A stretch of 8,406 nucleotides of DNA from DATAEU01 sp046735355. GTDB lineage: Bacteria > Actinomycetota > UBA4738 > HRBIN12. Below the pieces are notes generated by a model. That model did not search any database and was not told the origin of the DNA. It was given only the letters and a program-made list of their open reading frames with translations. The position numbers and the translations under genes are program-made. Positions within the stretch are counted from its first letter, which is position 1. Each line of letters begins with the position of its first letter. The stretch is from positions 1-8,406 of the forward strand of contig JBKPTC010000165.1 of assembly GCA_046735355.1 (NCBI GenBank), read 5' to 3'. Positions 1 to 5,475 of this stretch are shown piece by piece.

Positions 1-567
1 CTCTTCTACGGCGGGCCCGACCTCGTCGTTCGGACCGTCGAGCAGCTCACGCACGTTCACATCGACGGATACCTGTTGACCGGGTTCAACGGCTTCCGGC
101 GCGTGATTGACGGCATCGGCGGCGTCGACATCCGCGTGCCGTATCCGATGGACGACGCGAACTCCGGCGCGCACTTCGAGCGAGGCCGCACGCACCTCAA
201 CGGCCGCGAGGCGCTGTCGTTCAGCCGCGACCGTCACGACGTGCCGGGCGGCGACCTCGGGCGGTCGATGGATCAGGGTCGCGTTCTCCTGGCGACCCTC
301 ACCAAGCTGCGGCAGCAGCTCGCCGTCGATCCCGGACGGGTGATCCCCTGGCTGGTCGACGCGATGCGGTTTCTCAAGACCGATCTGTCCGTCTCGCAGA
401 TGACGGAGCTGCTCCTCGCGGCATCCACGTTCGACCCCGGGCGGATCCGCAACGTCGTCGCGTACGGCAGCGGCGCCACGGCGGGCTCCCAGAGCATCGT
501 CCGGCTCGGGTCGAAGGCGTACGCGATCTTCCGCGACGTCGCGCGCGACGGCGTGATCGGCCACTGA
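1..567 (+). CDS. LCP (LytR-CpsA-Psr) family protein, C-terminal part (5' end outside window)
   Basis: The reading frame is open from base 1 and stops with TGA at 565-567, so 188 codons of the C-terminal part are visible and the start lies upstream. The sequence carries typical LCP landmarks: HIDGY about 20 residues in, a GIGGVDI segment, the HLNGREALSFSR stretch, then GGDLGRSMDQ, which corresponds to the family's D-G-D-x-G-R-x-x-R-Q region where conserved arginines contact the polyprenyl-pyrophosphate substrate. LCP enzymes act at the outer face of the membrane and transfer undecaprenyl-linked glycopolymers (wall teichoic acid, arabinogalactan or similar) onto peptidoglycan. The membrane anchor expected at the N-terminus is outside the window. 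The gene converges on a secreted muramidase gene, so both neighbours concern the cell wall, though they are not co-transcribed. The family call is secure; the polymer it transfers cannot be told from sequence. Confidence 0.9.
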   Translation, partial: LFYGGPDLVVRTVEQLTHVHIDGYLLTGFNGFRRVIDGIGGVDIRVPYPMDDANSGAHFERGRTHLNGREALSFSRDRHDVPGGDLGRSMDQGRVLLATLTKLRQQLAVDPGRVIPWLVDAMRFLKTDLSVSQMTELLLAASTFDPGRIRNVVAYGSGATAGSQSIVRLGSKAYAIFRDVARDGVIGH

Positions 568-569
568 CC

Positions 570-597
570 GAGCGGTCGCCGGACCGGCGGACCGCTC
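570..597. terminator. Hairpin between convergent LCP and muramidase genes, likely bidirectional terminator
   Basis: An inverted repeat pairs 570-581 with 585-597: eight perfect pairs (GAGCGGTC with GACCGCTC), a single bulged G at 589, then four more GC pairs closing on a three-base loop. It starts 2 nt after the LCP stop and runs into the muramidase stop codon (596-598), the expected place for a terminator shared by convergent genes. There is no T-tract on either side, as is common in high-GC actinomycetes, so the terminator role is inferred. Confidence 0.6.
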
Positions 598-2107
598 AGG
601 GGATGACGCTCAGCCGATCGATCGAGACGAAGGCGCCCGCGGCTCCGGTCCGCGCCCGTCCGAGCGCGACGATGCGGACGGTGTGGATCCCGATGATGAG
701 ATCGTCGATCGTCCGGACCACGCCCGGCGTCGTCGCGTCCGCGTAGTCGTCGACGACGCGCACGAGCCGGCCGTCGACGTAGACCGCCGCGCGTCCCTGC
801 TTCGGACCGCGGATCGTCGTCCACCGCACGCCGGTCCCGCTGAACGTGAACGACGCGGACGCGCCGGCCTGCTTTGTGGTCGACGCGCTGCCGGCGGACG
901 CCGACGGGAGCTCGAGCGTGCGCCACGGATCGGGACGCGTTCGCGGGCCGCGCCAGCGATAGGCGACGGCGGAAGTGTCCTGCTCGAACGCCGACGGCGT
1001 CACGAAGGCCGTGTGCGCCTCGGCCGCCGCGTTGCCGGCCGCGTCGGTGATCGAGCGCGCCGCCGCGCCCGCCCCGACGAGCAGCGAGTAGCGCTGCGCC
1101 GCGACGAGCGGCTCCCGCGGCTCGACCGCGACGGTGCTGACCGGCCCCGAGGCGCAGTCGACGGCGGCGCCGAGATCGTCGGCGCAGGACAGGGCGAGCG
1201 GCACGAGCTGTGCGGTGTCGGGCTGCGACAGCAAGACGTTGTCCGCGCCGACGCCGCGAACCGGCTCCGAGAACGAGATCACGGCGGGCCGGCCGACGTC
1301 TGCGTCCGACGAGATGGTCGCGATCGGCGGCGTCACGTCCGGAACGGCGATGCGCAGCTCGTCCAGCGACGCCCCGCCGAACCAGTCGCCGTCGACGCAG
1401 CCCTCGATGCCGGGGACGAACACGCAGTCGCTGAACTGCCAGAACGTCCATCCGTCGCCGCCCCATCCGAGACCCGGAACGGTGGGCTCGGGCACGTCCC
1501 AGTGCGCGAGCCACAGGACGGCGTAGCCGGCGTCGGCGACGGCGCTCGTGTCCGCCGTGCGGACGCTCCAGCCGTTCGGGCTCGTGTACACCATCGGGCG
1601 AACGCCGGTCAGCTCGGTCACGCGGTCGAGCCATCGGAGCACCCACCGCGTCAGGTCGACGCTCGACAGGCCGCCCGTGCGCTCGAGGTCGAGCGCCGGA
1701 ACCAGGTTGCCGGGCCCGAGGCCGGCGACGGCCACGAAGTGATCCGCCTCGGCGACGGCGTCGTGCGGCGTCGCGTCCGGCTCGGCGAAGTGGTACGCGG
1801 TGAACGCGATGCCGGCGGCCTCGGCGCCCGCCTTGTTGGTCTCGTACGTCGGGTCGACGTACGAGCGGCCCTGCGTCGCCTTCGCGATCGCGAACGAGAT
1901 GCCGGCGTCGGCGACCTGCTGCCAGTCGATCTCGTCCTGCCAGTGCGACACGTCGATGCCCGGCAACGCACCGGTCGGCGGGTCGGACGATCCGGTCGCC
2001 GGTCCTGCGCCGCCGGCGAGCGCGACGCTCGGCGCCGTCAACGAGATCGCGAGGACGACGAGCGCGACAGAACCGGTACGCAGGATCGTCTTGGTCGTCG
2101 TGGTCAC
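596..2107 (-). CDS. Secreted GH25 lysozyme-like muramidase with Ig-like and C-terminal jelly-roll-like domains
   Basis: This is a 503-residue secreted enzyme predicted to cleave the beta-1,4 bond between N-acetylmuramic acid and N-acetylglucosamine in peptidoglycan. Residues 1-31 form a signal peptide: TTTTKTILRTG, a hydrophobic core, then an ALA-GG cleavage site. The GH25 domain covers about residues 48-255, with GIDVSHWQ (Asp52), PALDLE (Asp140 and Glu142, the family's DxE pair) and WTFWQFS (about 220-226), so the catalytic set looks intact. Residues about 260-372 resemble a bacterial Ig-like domain (FSEPV, ITDAAGNAAAEAHTA). The last 125 residues, with FTFSGTGVRW and AAVYVDGRLV, resemble a jelly-roll carbohydrate-binding-like module often seen attached to actinobacterial surface proteins. 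GTG at 2107 gives a standard signal peptide and lies about 26 nt behind a predicted transcription start. ATG at 2137 would add ten residues and remains possible. A role in wall remodelling or attack on other bacteria is inference. Confidence 0.92.
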   Translation of the reverse strand: MTTTTKTILRTGSVALVVLAISLTAPSVALAGGAGPATGSSDPPTGALPGIDVSHWQDEIDWQQVADAGISFAIAKATQGRSYVDPTYETNKAGAEAAGIAFTAYHFAEPDATPHDAVAEADHFVAVAGLGPGNLVPALDLERTGGLSSVDLTRWVLRWLDRVTELTGVRPMVYTSPNGWSVRTADTSAVADAGYAVLWLAHWDVPEPTVPGLGWGGDGWTFWQFSDCVFVPGIEGCVDGDWFGGASLDELRIAVPDVTPPIATISSDADVGRPAVISFSEPVRGVGADNVLLSQPDTAQLVPLALSCADDLGAAVDCASGPVSTVAVEPREPLVAAQRYSLLVGAGAAARSITDAAGNAAAEAHTAFVTPSAFEQDTSAVAYRWRGPRTRPDPWRTLELPSASAGSASTTKQAGASASFTFSGTGVRWTTIRGPKQGRAAVYVDGRLVRVVDDYADATTPGVVRTIDDLIIGIHTVRIVALGRARTGAAGAFVSIDRLSVIP

Positions 2108-2139
2108 CGCTTTCGGGCGATCGGGCGGATGGACCATCG

Positions 2140-2168
2140 AGCGTACCCGCGCGGTACCACCACGTCGA
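2140..2168 (-). promoter_or_regulatory. Possible promoter of the GH25 gene
   Basis: On the minus strand TCGACG (2168-2163, four of six matches to TTGACA) and TACGCT (2145-2140, fitting TANNNT) are separated by exactly 17 nt. Transcription would start near 2133, inside the alternative ATG codon at 2137 and before GTG 2107, so this promoter favours the GTG start. Short boxes of this kind arise by chance, so confidence is low. Confidence 0.3.
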
Positions 2169-2208
2169 CCGTCCGACGGCGTCGATCGCCGCGGAGCCGA
2201 CCGATCGA

Positions 2209-2712
2209 TCACTCCTCGGGACGCTCGTCGGGGCGTGTCACGTCGGCGACCTCGGCCTGCGTCGCCATGATCAGGTCGTCGCCGGCCAGGTGGAGGTTCA
2301 CGCCGCGCGCCCCACCGCCGATCGCGACGCCATCCCGCCCGGCGATCGAGGCGTCCGCGACGACCGGCCACGCGCGGACGGAGCCGAACGGCGTGATCGC
2401 GCCGCGCTCGTAGCCGGTCGCGCGCCTGGCCTCGTCTTGGTCCGGCAGCGACATCCGGCTCACGCCGAGGTGGGCGCGGAGCTTCGGCCAGTCGATCTGC
2501 CGCCCACCCGGGACGAGCACGAAGACGTAGTCGTCGGCGCCGCGCCGAACCACGATCGTGCGCAGCAGCCGGTCGAGCTCGACGCCCTGCAGCCGCGCGC
2601 TCTCCTCCGTGGTGCTCGGGCGCTCGGTGCGGACGACCTCGAACGCGACGCCCGCCTCGCGCGCCGCGCGCGTCGCCGGCGTCTCCTCGTCCGATCCCTC
2701 CCCCGGCGACAC
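2209..2712 (-). CDS. YbaK/EbsC-type aminoacyl-tRNA deacylase
   Basis: This 167-residue protein matches the length and motif order of the YbaK family, the free-standing homologues of the prolyl-tRNA synthetase editing domain, which hydrolyse mischarged tRNAs such as Cys-tRNA(Pro) in the cytoplasm. Landmarks are LLRTIVV (49-55), QIDWPKLRAHLG (72-83), ATGYERGAITPFG (98-110, matching STGYLVGGISPLG of E. coli YbaK), and IGGGARGVNLHL (131-142, matching VSGGKRGLDIEL). At the position of the conserved lysine (KTL, Lys46 in YbaK) this protein has Arg51. That lysine is important for deacylation in characterised members, so activity or specificity may differ. The GTG start at 2712 has no convincing Shine-Dalgarno sequence. 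An acidic, Glu-rich N-terminus of about ten residues precedes the fold. The gene lies between two other minus-strand genes but is separated upstream by a hairpin, so it may have its own promoter. Confidence 0.9.
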   Translation of the reverse strand: MSPGEGSDEETPATRAAREAGVAFEVVRTERPSTTEESARLQGVELDRLLRTIVVRRGADDYVFVLVPGGRQIDWPKLRAHLGVSRMSLPDQDEARRATGYERGAITPFGSVRAWPVVADASIAGRDGVAIGGGARGVNLHLAGDDLIMATQAEVADVTRPDERPEE

Positions 2713-2754
2713 GCGGCGGAGCCTACCGTCCGGCCGCGCACAGCCGACATGCGA

Positions 2755-2781
2755 GGACCGGCGGCCGAAGGCCGCCGGTCC
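2755..2781. terminator. Perfect 12-bp hairpin downstream of the zinc-ribbon gene
   Basis: Bases 2755-2766 (GGACCGGCGGCC) pair perfectly with 2770-2781 around a GAA loop. Reading on the minus strand, the hairpin lies 28 nt beyond the stop of the zinc-ribbon gene and about 40 nt before the start of the deacylase gene. Its strength and position suggest an intrinsic terminator, although no T-tract follows. A dispersed palindromic repeat or a processing site are alternatives. Confidence 0.55.
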
Positions 2782-2808
2782 GGTTCGGATCCGTGGATGT
2801 GGGTGCGG

Positions 2809-3000
2809 TCAGGCGTATCGGCCGCAGACGGCGCAGGCGTACCAGCTGCCGTTGCCGTCGCGGACGAAGGCCGCGTACTCGCCGCAGTGGGTGCAGGTCC
2901 GCATCGAGACCAGCGGAAGGTCCTGGCGCGGAACCACGAGCCTCAGCCGCGGGCGAGCCGGTGCGTCCTGGATCTCCCATTCGCTTGCCGTGCTGGCCAT
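2809..3000 (-). CDS. Small zinc-ribbon protein
   Basis: A 63-residue protein whose C-terminal half carries two CxxC knuckles, CTHC (Cys36 and Cys39) and CAVC (Cys56 and Cys59), 16 residues apart. This is the spacing of a single zinc ribbon. The ATG start at 3000 is firmly supported by a perfect AAGGAGG Shine-Dalgarno sequence (minus strand of 3008-3014) seven nt upstream, one of the best ribosome sites in the window, implying strong translation. The N-terminal 30 residues are polar with an Arg/Pro-rich part (ARPRLRLVVPRQ) and no recognisable domain. I cannot assign a molecular function; small zinc ribbons may bind nucleic acid or protein partners. It is divergent from the cupin gene across a 148-bp region that contains palindromic elements, so the two might share control. 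Confidence 0.75.
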   Translation of the reverse strand: MASTASEWEIQDAPARPRLRLVVPRQDLPLVSMRTCTHCGEYAAFVRDGNGSWYACAVCGRYA

Positions 3001-3007
3001 CGTCGTT

Positions 3008-3014
3008 CCTCCTT
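3008..3014 (-). promoter_or_regulatory. Strong ribosome binding site of the zinc-ribbon gene
   Basis: The minus strand reads AAGGAGG, fully complementary to the anti-Shine-Dalgarno sequence, with a seven-nt spacer to ATG 3000. It fixes the start of this short gene and argues that the ORF is genuinely translated. Confidence 0.8.
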
Positions 3015-3049
3015 GTCCGACGCCGATTTCTACCCGTGGCGCGTCGGGC

Positions 3050-3066
3050 GCACGCCCCCGGCGTGC
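3050..3066. repeat. 17-bp inverted repeat in the zinc-ribbon/cupin divergent region
   Basis: GCACGCC-CCC-GGCGTGC is a perfect dyad (7-bp arms, 3-bp centre) midway between two divergent gene starts, 50 nt before the zinc-ribbon start and about 80 nt before the cupin start. Position and symmetry suit an operator for a dimeric regulator, but no regulator gene is next to it, so this is inference. It could also form a short hairpin in the transcript leader. Confidence 0.4.
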
Positions 3067-3076
3067 CTGCTATGGA

Positions 3077-3101
3077 CCTTCGGCCGATACCCTTCGGCCG
3101 A
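3077..3101. repeat. Tandem 11-bp direct repeat, each copy holding a TCGGCCGA palindrome, upstream of the cupin gene
   Basis: CCTTCGGCCGA occurs at 3077-3087 and again at 3091-3101, a period of 14 nt. Each copy includes the 8-bp palindrome TCGGCCGA, and the second is extended to the 10-bp palindrome TTCGGCCGAA. Between and overlapping them is TACCCT (3088-3093), which fits TANNNT and could be the cupin promoter -10 box, about 56 nt before the ATG. If so, a protein binding the repeats would cover the promoter. No protein is known to me for this site. Confidence 0.4.
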
Positions 3102-3148
3102 ACGGCGCGAGGCTCGGCAGAAGGCCATCGATCCGGGAGGAGCATGCG

Positions 3149-3535
3149 ATGCAGACGTCGACGGGCAGGGATGGGACGTTCGAGCGCGGAGACGACGGTC
3201 GGTTCGCCGGCGAGGTCTGGCTCCGACAGACCGTCGCCGCCGACGACGGTACGAACGTCGGCGTCGTCCATTTCGCTCCCGGCGGGCGGACGCACTGGCA
3301 CCGACATCCCGGCGGGCAGTTCCTGTTCGCCGTCTCCGGCCGCGGGCGGGTTCGGACGCGTGACGAGGCCGGCGTGCTGCTCCAGCCGGGAGACGTGGTC
3401 CACGTGCGACCGGACGAATGGCACTTCCACGGCGGCGACGAGACGTCGCCGCTCGTGCACGTGGCGGTGAACCTCGGCGGCGACGCCGTATGGGGCGACC
3501 CGGTGACCGACGAGGAGTACGCGGACGGGTTCTGA
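3149..3535 (+). CDS. Small single-domain cupin protein (hydroxynitrile-lyase-like cupin subgroup)
   Basis: A 128-residue single cupin. The first cupin motif reads GGRTHWHRHPGGQ (about 45-57), giving His51, His53 and Gln57 as metal ligands, and the second motif PDEWHFHGG supplies His92 or His94. Gln replacing the usual Glu, the W-H-x-H-P-x-G-Q pattern and the ending V-T-D-E-x-Y resemble bacterial Mn-binding cupins such as the (R)-hydroxynitrile lyase of Granulicella. Most relatives of that subgroup have no known substrate, so enzymatic activity is not claimed. There is no signal peptide or membrane segment, so it should be cytoplasmic. The start is ATG 3149 because GGAGGAG (3136-3142) lies at good spacing; an ATG at 3144 is in another frame. 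The gene is monocistronic: divergent from the zinc-ribbon gene and convergent with the Rieske gene 20 nt away. Confidence 0.92.
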   Translation: MQTSTGRDGTFERGDDGRFAGEVWLRQTVAADDGTNVGVVHFAPGGRTHWHRHPGGQFLFAVSGRGRVRTRDEAGVLLQPGDVVHVRPDEWHFHGGDETSPLVHVAVNLGGDAVWGDPVTDEEYADGF

Positions 3536-3555
3536 GCCGCGGCTCTCCGGACCGT

Positions 3556-4719
3556 TCAGCCCATCGAGGGCGGGCCCATCCACTGCCGGTACTCCTCGTT
3601 GAACCAGTAGAGGAACCGATCCTTCCGCGGATACACGCCGGTCTTGTAGGCACGCGACTGGATGCCGACCTGCGCGCGCTCGCAGACCTCCCAGTCCTGC
3701 TTGCTGATCAGATCCCAGAAGTCGACGACCGGCTCCTCGGACACATCGCGCTGCGCGATCGTCTCGGGCATGAACAGGTAGTCGCTGATCACCGTCGTGT
3801 GCCCCGGAGATCTCGGCACGAGGATGTAGTACTGGACGCAGTCCGGGTGCATGTCGAGCGCGATGTTCGGAAACTGGTAGATGCCGTAGTACCGGTTGAC
3901 GTCCTCGTCGAAGATCCCCGGAAACCGCGGGAGCGTCGAGACGCCGGTCGGGTTGAAGCTGGTCGCGCCGTCCTTCATCTGCAGACCGTCGTCCCGGATC
4001 TCCTCGTCCCACACCTCGCCGAAGCGGAAGAGCGGCACCACCTGCACGAGCTCGGGATGGATCGTCGGGCAGTGCAGGCACTCGTTGTAGTTCTCGACGA
4101 GGATCTTCCAGTTGGCCTTCACCTCGTACACGATGCGGTGCCCGATCCGAAGGTCCTCCATCCCGAACCGATCGAACGCGGTCATCGTCTCGGCGCCCGA
4201 GCGCAGGAACTCGAGCAGCGGCATCGGCTGTCCCGTCGACAGGTTCACGAACAGGAACCCCGCGTACGTGTCGACGTGGACCCGGTGCAGCGGGAAGTCG
4301 GCACGGTCGAAGAACTCGTCCTGATCGACGTTCGGCGTGCCGATCAGCGTGCCGTCGAGGTCGTACGTCCATCCGTGGTACGGGCACTTGAACGCTTTGC
4401 GCACGGCGCCGGCGCCCTCGTCGAGGAACCGCGTTCCACGGTGCGAGCACACGTTGTAGAAGGCGCGCAACCGTCCCTCGGCGTTCCGCGTCACGAACAC
4501 GCTCTCGCCGGCGACGTCGTAGGTCCGGTACGACCCGGTCTCCGGAATTTCCTCGGCGCGACCGACCGCGATCCAGGTCGAATGCCAGATCCGGTCGCGC
4601 TCCTCGTGCCAGACGGCCTCGTCCCAATAGTCACGGCCGGACAGCGTCGGCTTGGGACGCCAGTTGTCCGACTCGTCCCGCATCCGCTGTTCGAGCGTTC
4701 CGCGCGCGTTTCCGTCCAC
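3556..4719 (-). CDS. Rieske [2Fe-2S] non-haem iron oxygenase, alpha subunit (SRPBCC fold)
   Basis: A complete 387-residue oxygenase subunit. The N-terminal Rieske domain has C91-S-H93 and C112-P-Y-H115, the four [2Fe-2S] ligands, separated by 18 residues. The C-terminal catalytic domain has ENYNECLHCPTIHPEL: His216 and His221 are the mononuclear iron ligands and Asp342 (KQDWEVCERAQ) is the likely carboxylate. Glu213, rather than Asp, sits at the bridging position between Rieske and iron centres, as in the glycine betaine, carnitine and choline oxygenase branch (GbcA, CntA, CMO), which favours N-demethylation or hydroxylation of a small amine over aromatic ring attack. The substrate remains unknown; Leu215 replaces the tyrosine commonly seen in YHC. 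No ferredoxin reductase is adjacent, so electrons must come from a partner encoded elsewhere. The GTG start at 4719 is chosen for its AGGAGG ribosome site (4725-4730, minus strand) five nt upstream. It is divergent from the YczE-like gene. Confidence 0.95.
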   Translation of the reverse strand: MDGNARGTLEQRMRDESDNWRPKPTLSGRDYWDEAVWHEERDRIWHSTWIAVGRAEEIPETGSYRTYDVAGESVFVTRNAEGRLRAFYNVCSHRGTRFLDEGAGAVRKAFKCPYHGWTYDLDGTLIGTPNVDQDEFFDRADFPLHRVHVDTYAGFLFVNLSTGQPMPLLEFLRSGAETMTAFDRFGMEDLRIGHRIVYEVKANWKILVENYNECLHCPTIHPELVQVVPLFRFGEVWDEEIRDDGLQMKDGATSFNPTGVSTLPRFPGIFDEDVNRYYGIYQFPNIALDMHPDCVQYYILVPRSPGHTTVISDYLFMPETIAQRDVSEEPVVDFWDLISKQDWEVCERAQVGIQSRAYKTGVYPRKDRFLYWFNEEYRQWMGPPSMG

Positions 4720-4724
4720 GGCTG

Positions 4725-4730
4725 CCTCCT
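4725..4730 (-). promoter_or_regulatory. Ribosome binding site deciding the Rieske gene start
   Basis: The minus strand reads AGGAGG followed by a 5-nt spacer and GTG at 4719-4717. The frame stays open far upstream with no comparable site, so this sets the start of the 387-residue protein. Confidence 0.75.
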
Positions 4731-4775
4731 GCACGGGCGCCGGCGTGGGCCGGCGGAGTTTGAACGACGACTCAA

Positions 4776-4782
4776 TAGCATA
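4776..4782. promoter_or_regulatory. Overlapping opposite-strand -10 boxes between Rieske and YczE-like genes
   Basis: The plus strand has TAGCAT at 4776-4781 and the minus strand has TATGCT at 4782-4777; both fit the TANNNT consensus and overlap almost completely in a locally AT-rich patch of an otherwise GC-rich region. On the plus strand the box ends 7 nt before GTG 4789, the geometry of a leaderless transcript. On the minus strand transcription would begin about 50 nt before the Rieske GTG, leaving room for its ribosome site. Clear -35 boxes are not seen. Confidence 0.45.
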
Positions 4783-4788
4783 GAGGGC

Positions 4789-5467
4789 GTGAGGGAGGCT
4801 CCGCGACTCCGAGGCGGCATCGTCGTGCGGCTGATCAGCCTGTTCTTCGGACTCGCACTCTGCTCGGCGGCGATCGTGTCCGAACTCGAGTCGCACCTCG
4901 GCCTGCCGCCCTGGGACGTGTTGCACCAGGGCGTCTCGCGTCACACACCGCTCGAGATCGGACAGGCCAACGTCGTCGTGGCGCTCGTCATGCTCGTCGT
5001 CGCGTGGTCGCTCGGACAGCCGCCCGGATTCGGCACCGTCGCCAACGCCATCGTGATCGGAACGCTCGTCGACGTGTTCCTCGCGATCGGATGGGTGCAC
5101 GGACTCGGCGGTGCGAGCCTCGGCGTGCGCGTGGCGCTGCTCGTGGCCGGGATCGCGTTGTTCGGGGTGGGTTCGGCGTTCTACATCGGCGCCGCGTTCG
5201 GCGCCGGGCCGCGCGATTCGACGATGCTCGCCCTGTCGAGGCGGACGGGGAGGCGCATCGCGGTCGTCCGCGGCTCGATCGAGCTCGCGGCGCTCGCGAT
5301 CGGATGGACCCTCGGCGGAACGGTCGGGATCGGAACGGCGGCGGCCGCGCTCCTCGTCGGCCCCGCCGTCGAGGGGTCGGTTCTGGCTCGCCGTCCGGCT
5401 CGGCCTCGCGCGCCCCGGCCCGACGGCGCTCGAGGTGTCCCCGACGGCGCTCGGCGCCGCCGACTGA
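4789..5467 (+). CDS. YczE-like integral membrane protein, probable +1 frame change near its 3' end
   Basis: Residues 1-196 from GTG 4789 match the YczE/YitT-like membrane family: GLPPWDVLHQG (38-48), QPPGFGTVANAIVIGTLVD (77-95), FGAGPRDSTMLALSRRTGR (137-155) and GGTVGIGTAAAALLVGPAVEG, with about five hydrophobic segments. The biochemical role of the family is not settled. Literally translated, the frame after residue 198 becomes Arg/Pro-rich and has no stop before the next gene. In the +2 frame the sequence continues instead as RFWLAVRLGLARPGPT and ends at TGA 5465-5467, a more natural C-terminus giving 225 residues, near the usual family length. Losing one G from GGGG at 5373-5376 joins the two. 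The coordinates given assume that. The start GTG 4789 suits a leaderless transcript; GTG 4825 is an alternative. The stop would lie 8 nt before the GTG of the cation transporter, so the two form an operon. Confidence 0.8.
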
Positions 5468-5475
5468 GAGGCACG

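Noticed and set aside
273..1646. Long minus-strand open frame overlapping the GH25 gene in another frame
   Set aside because: Arg-rich product without motifs; the GH25 frame with signal peptide and catalytic motifs is clearly the real one.
1881..1894. 14-bp palindrome TTCGCGATCGCGAA
   Set aside because: Lies inside the GH25 coding region and is explained by Phe-Ala-Ile-Ala codons in a GC-rich gene.
683..2413. Long plus-strand open frame opposite the GH25 and deacylase genes
   Set aside because: Translation is Arg/Asp/Gly-rich with no domain; it mirrors the codon structure of the GC-rich minus-strand genes.
3534..3545. Palindrome GAGCCGCGGCTC at the cupin stop codon as a terminator
   Set aside because: Only four pairs remain once a loop is allowed and no T-tract follows; too weak to call.
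2723..4627. Long minus-strand frame across the cupin and Rieske genes
   Set aside because: Arg/Gly-rich and motif-free; it overlaps two well-identified genes in shadow frames.
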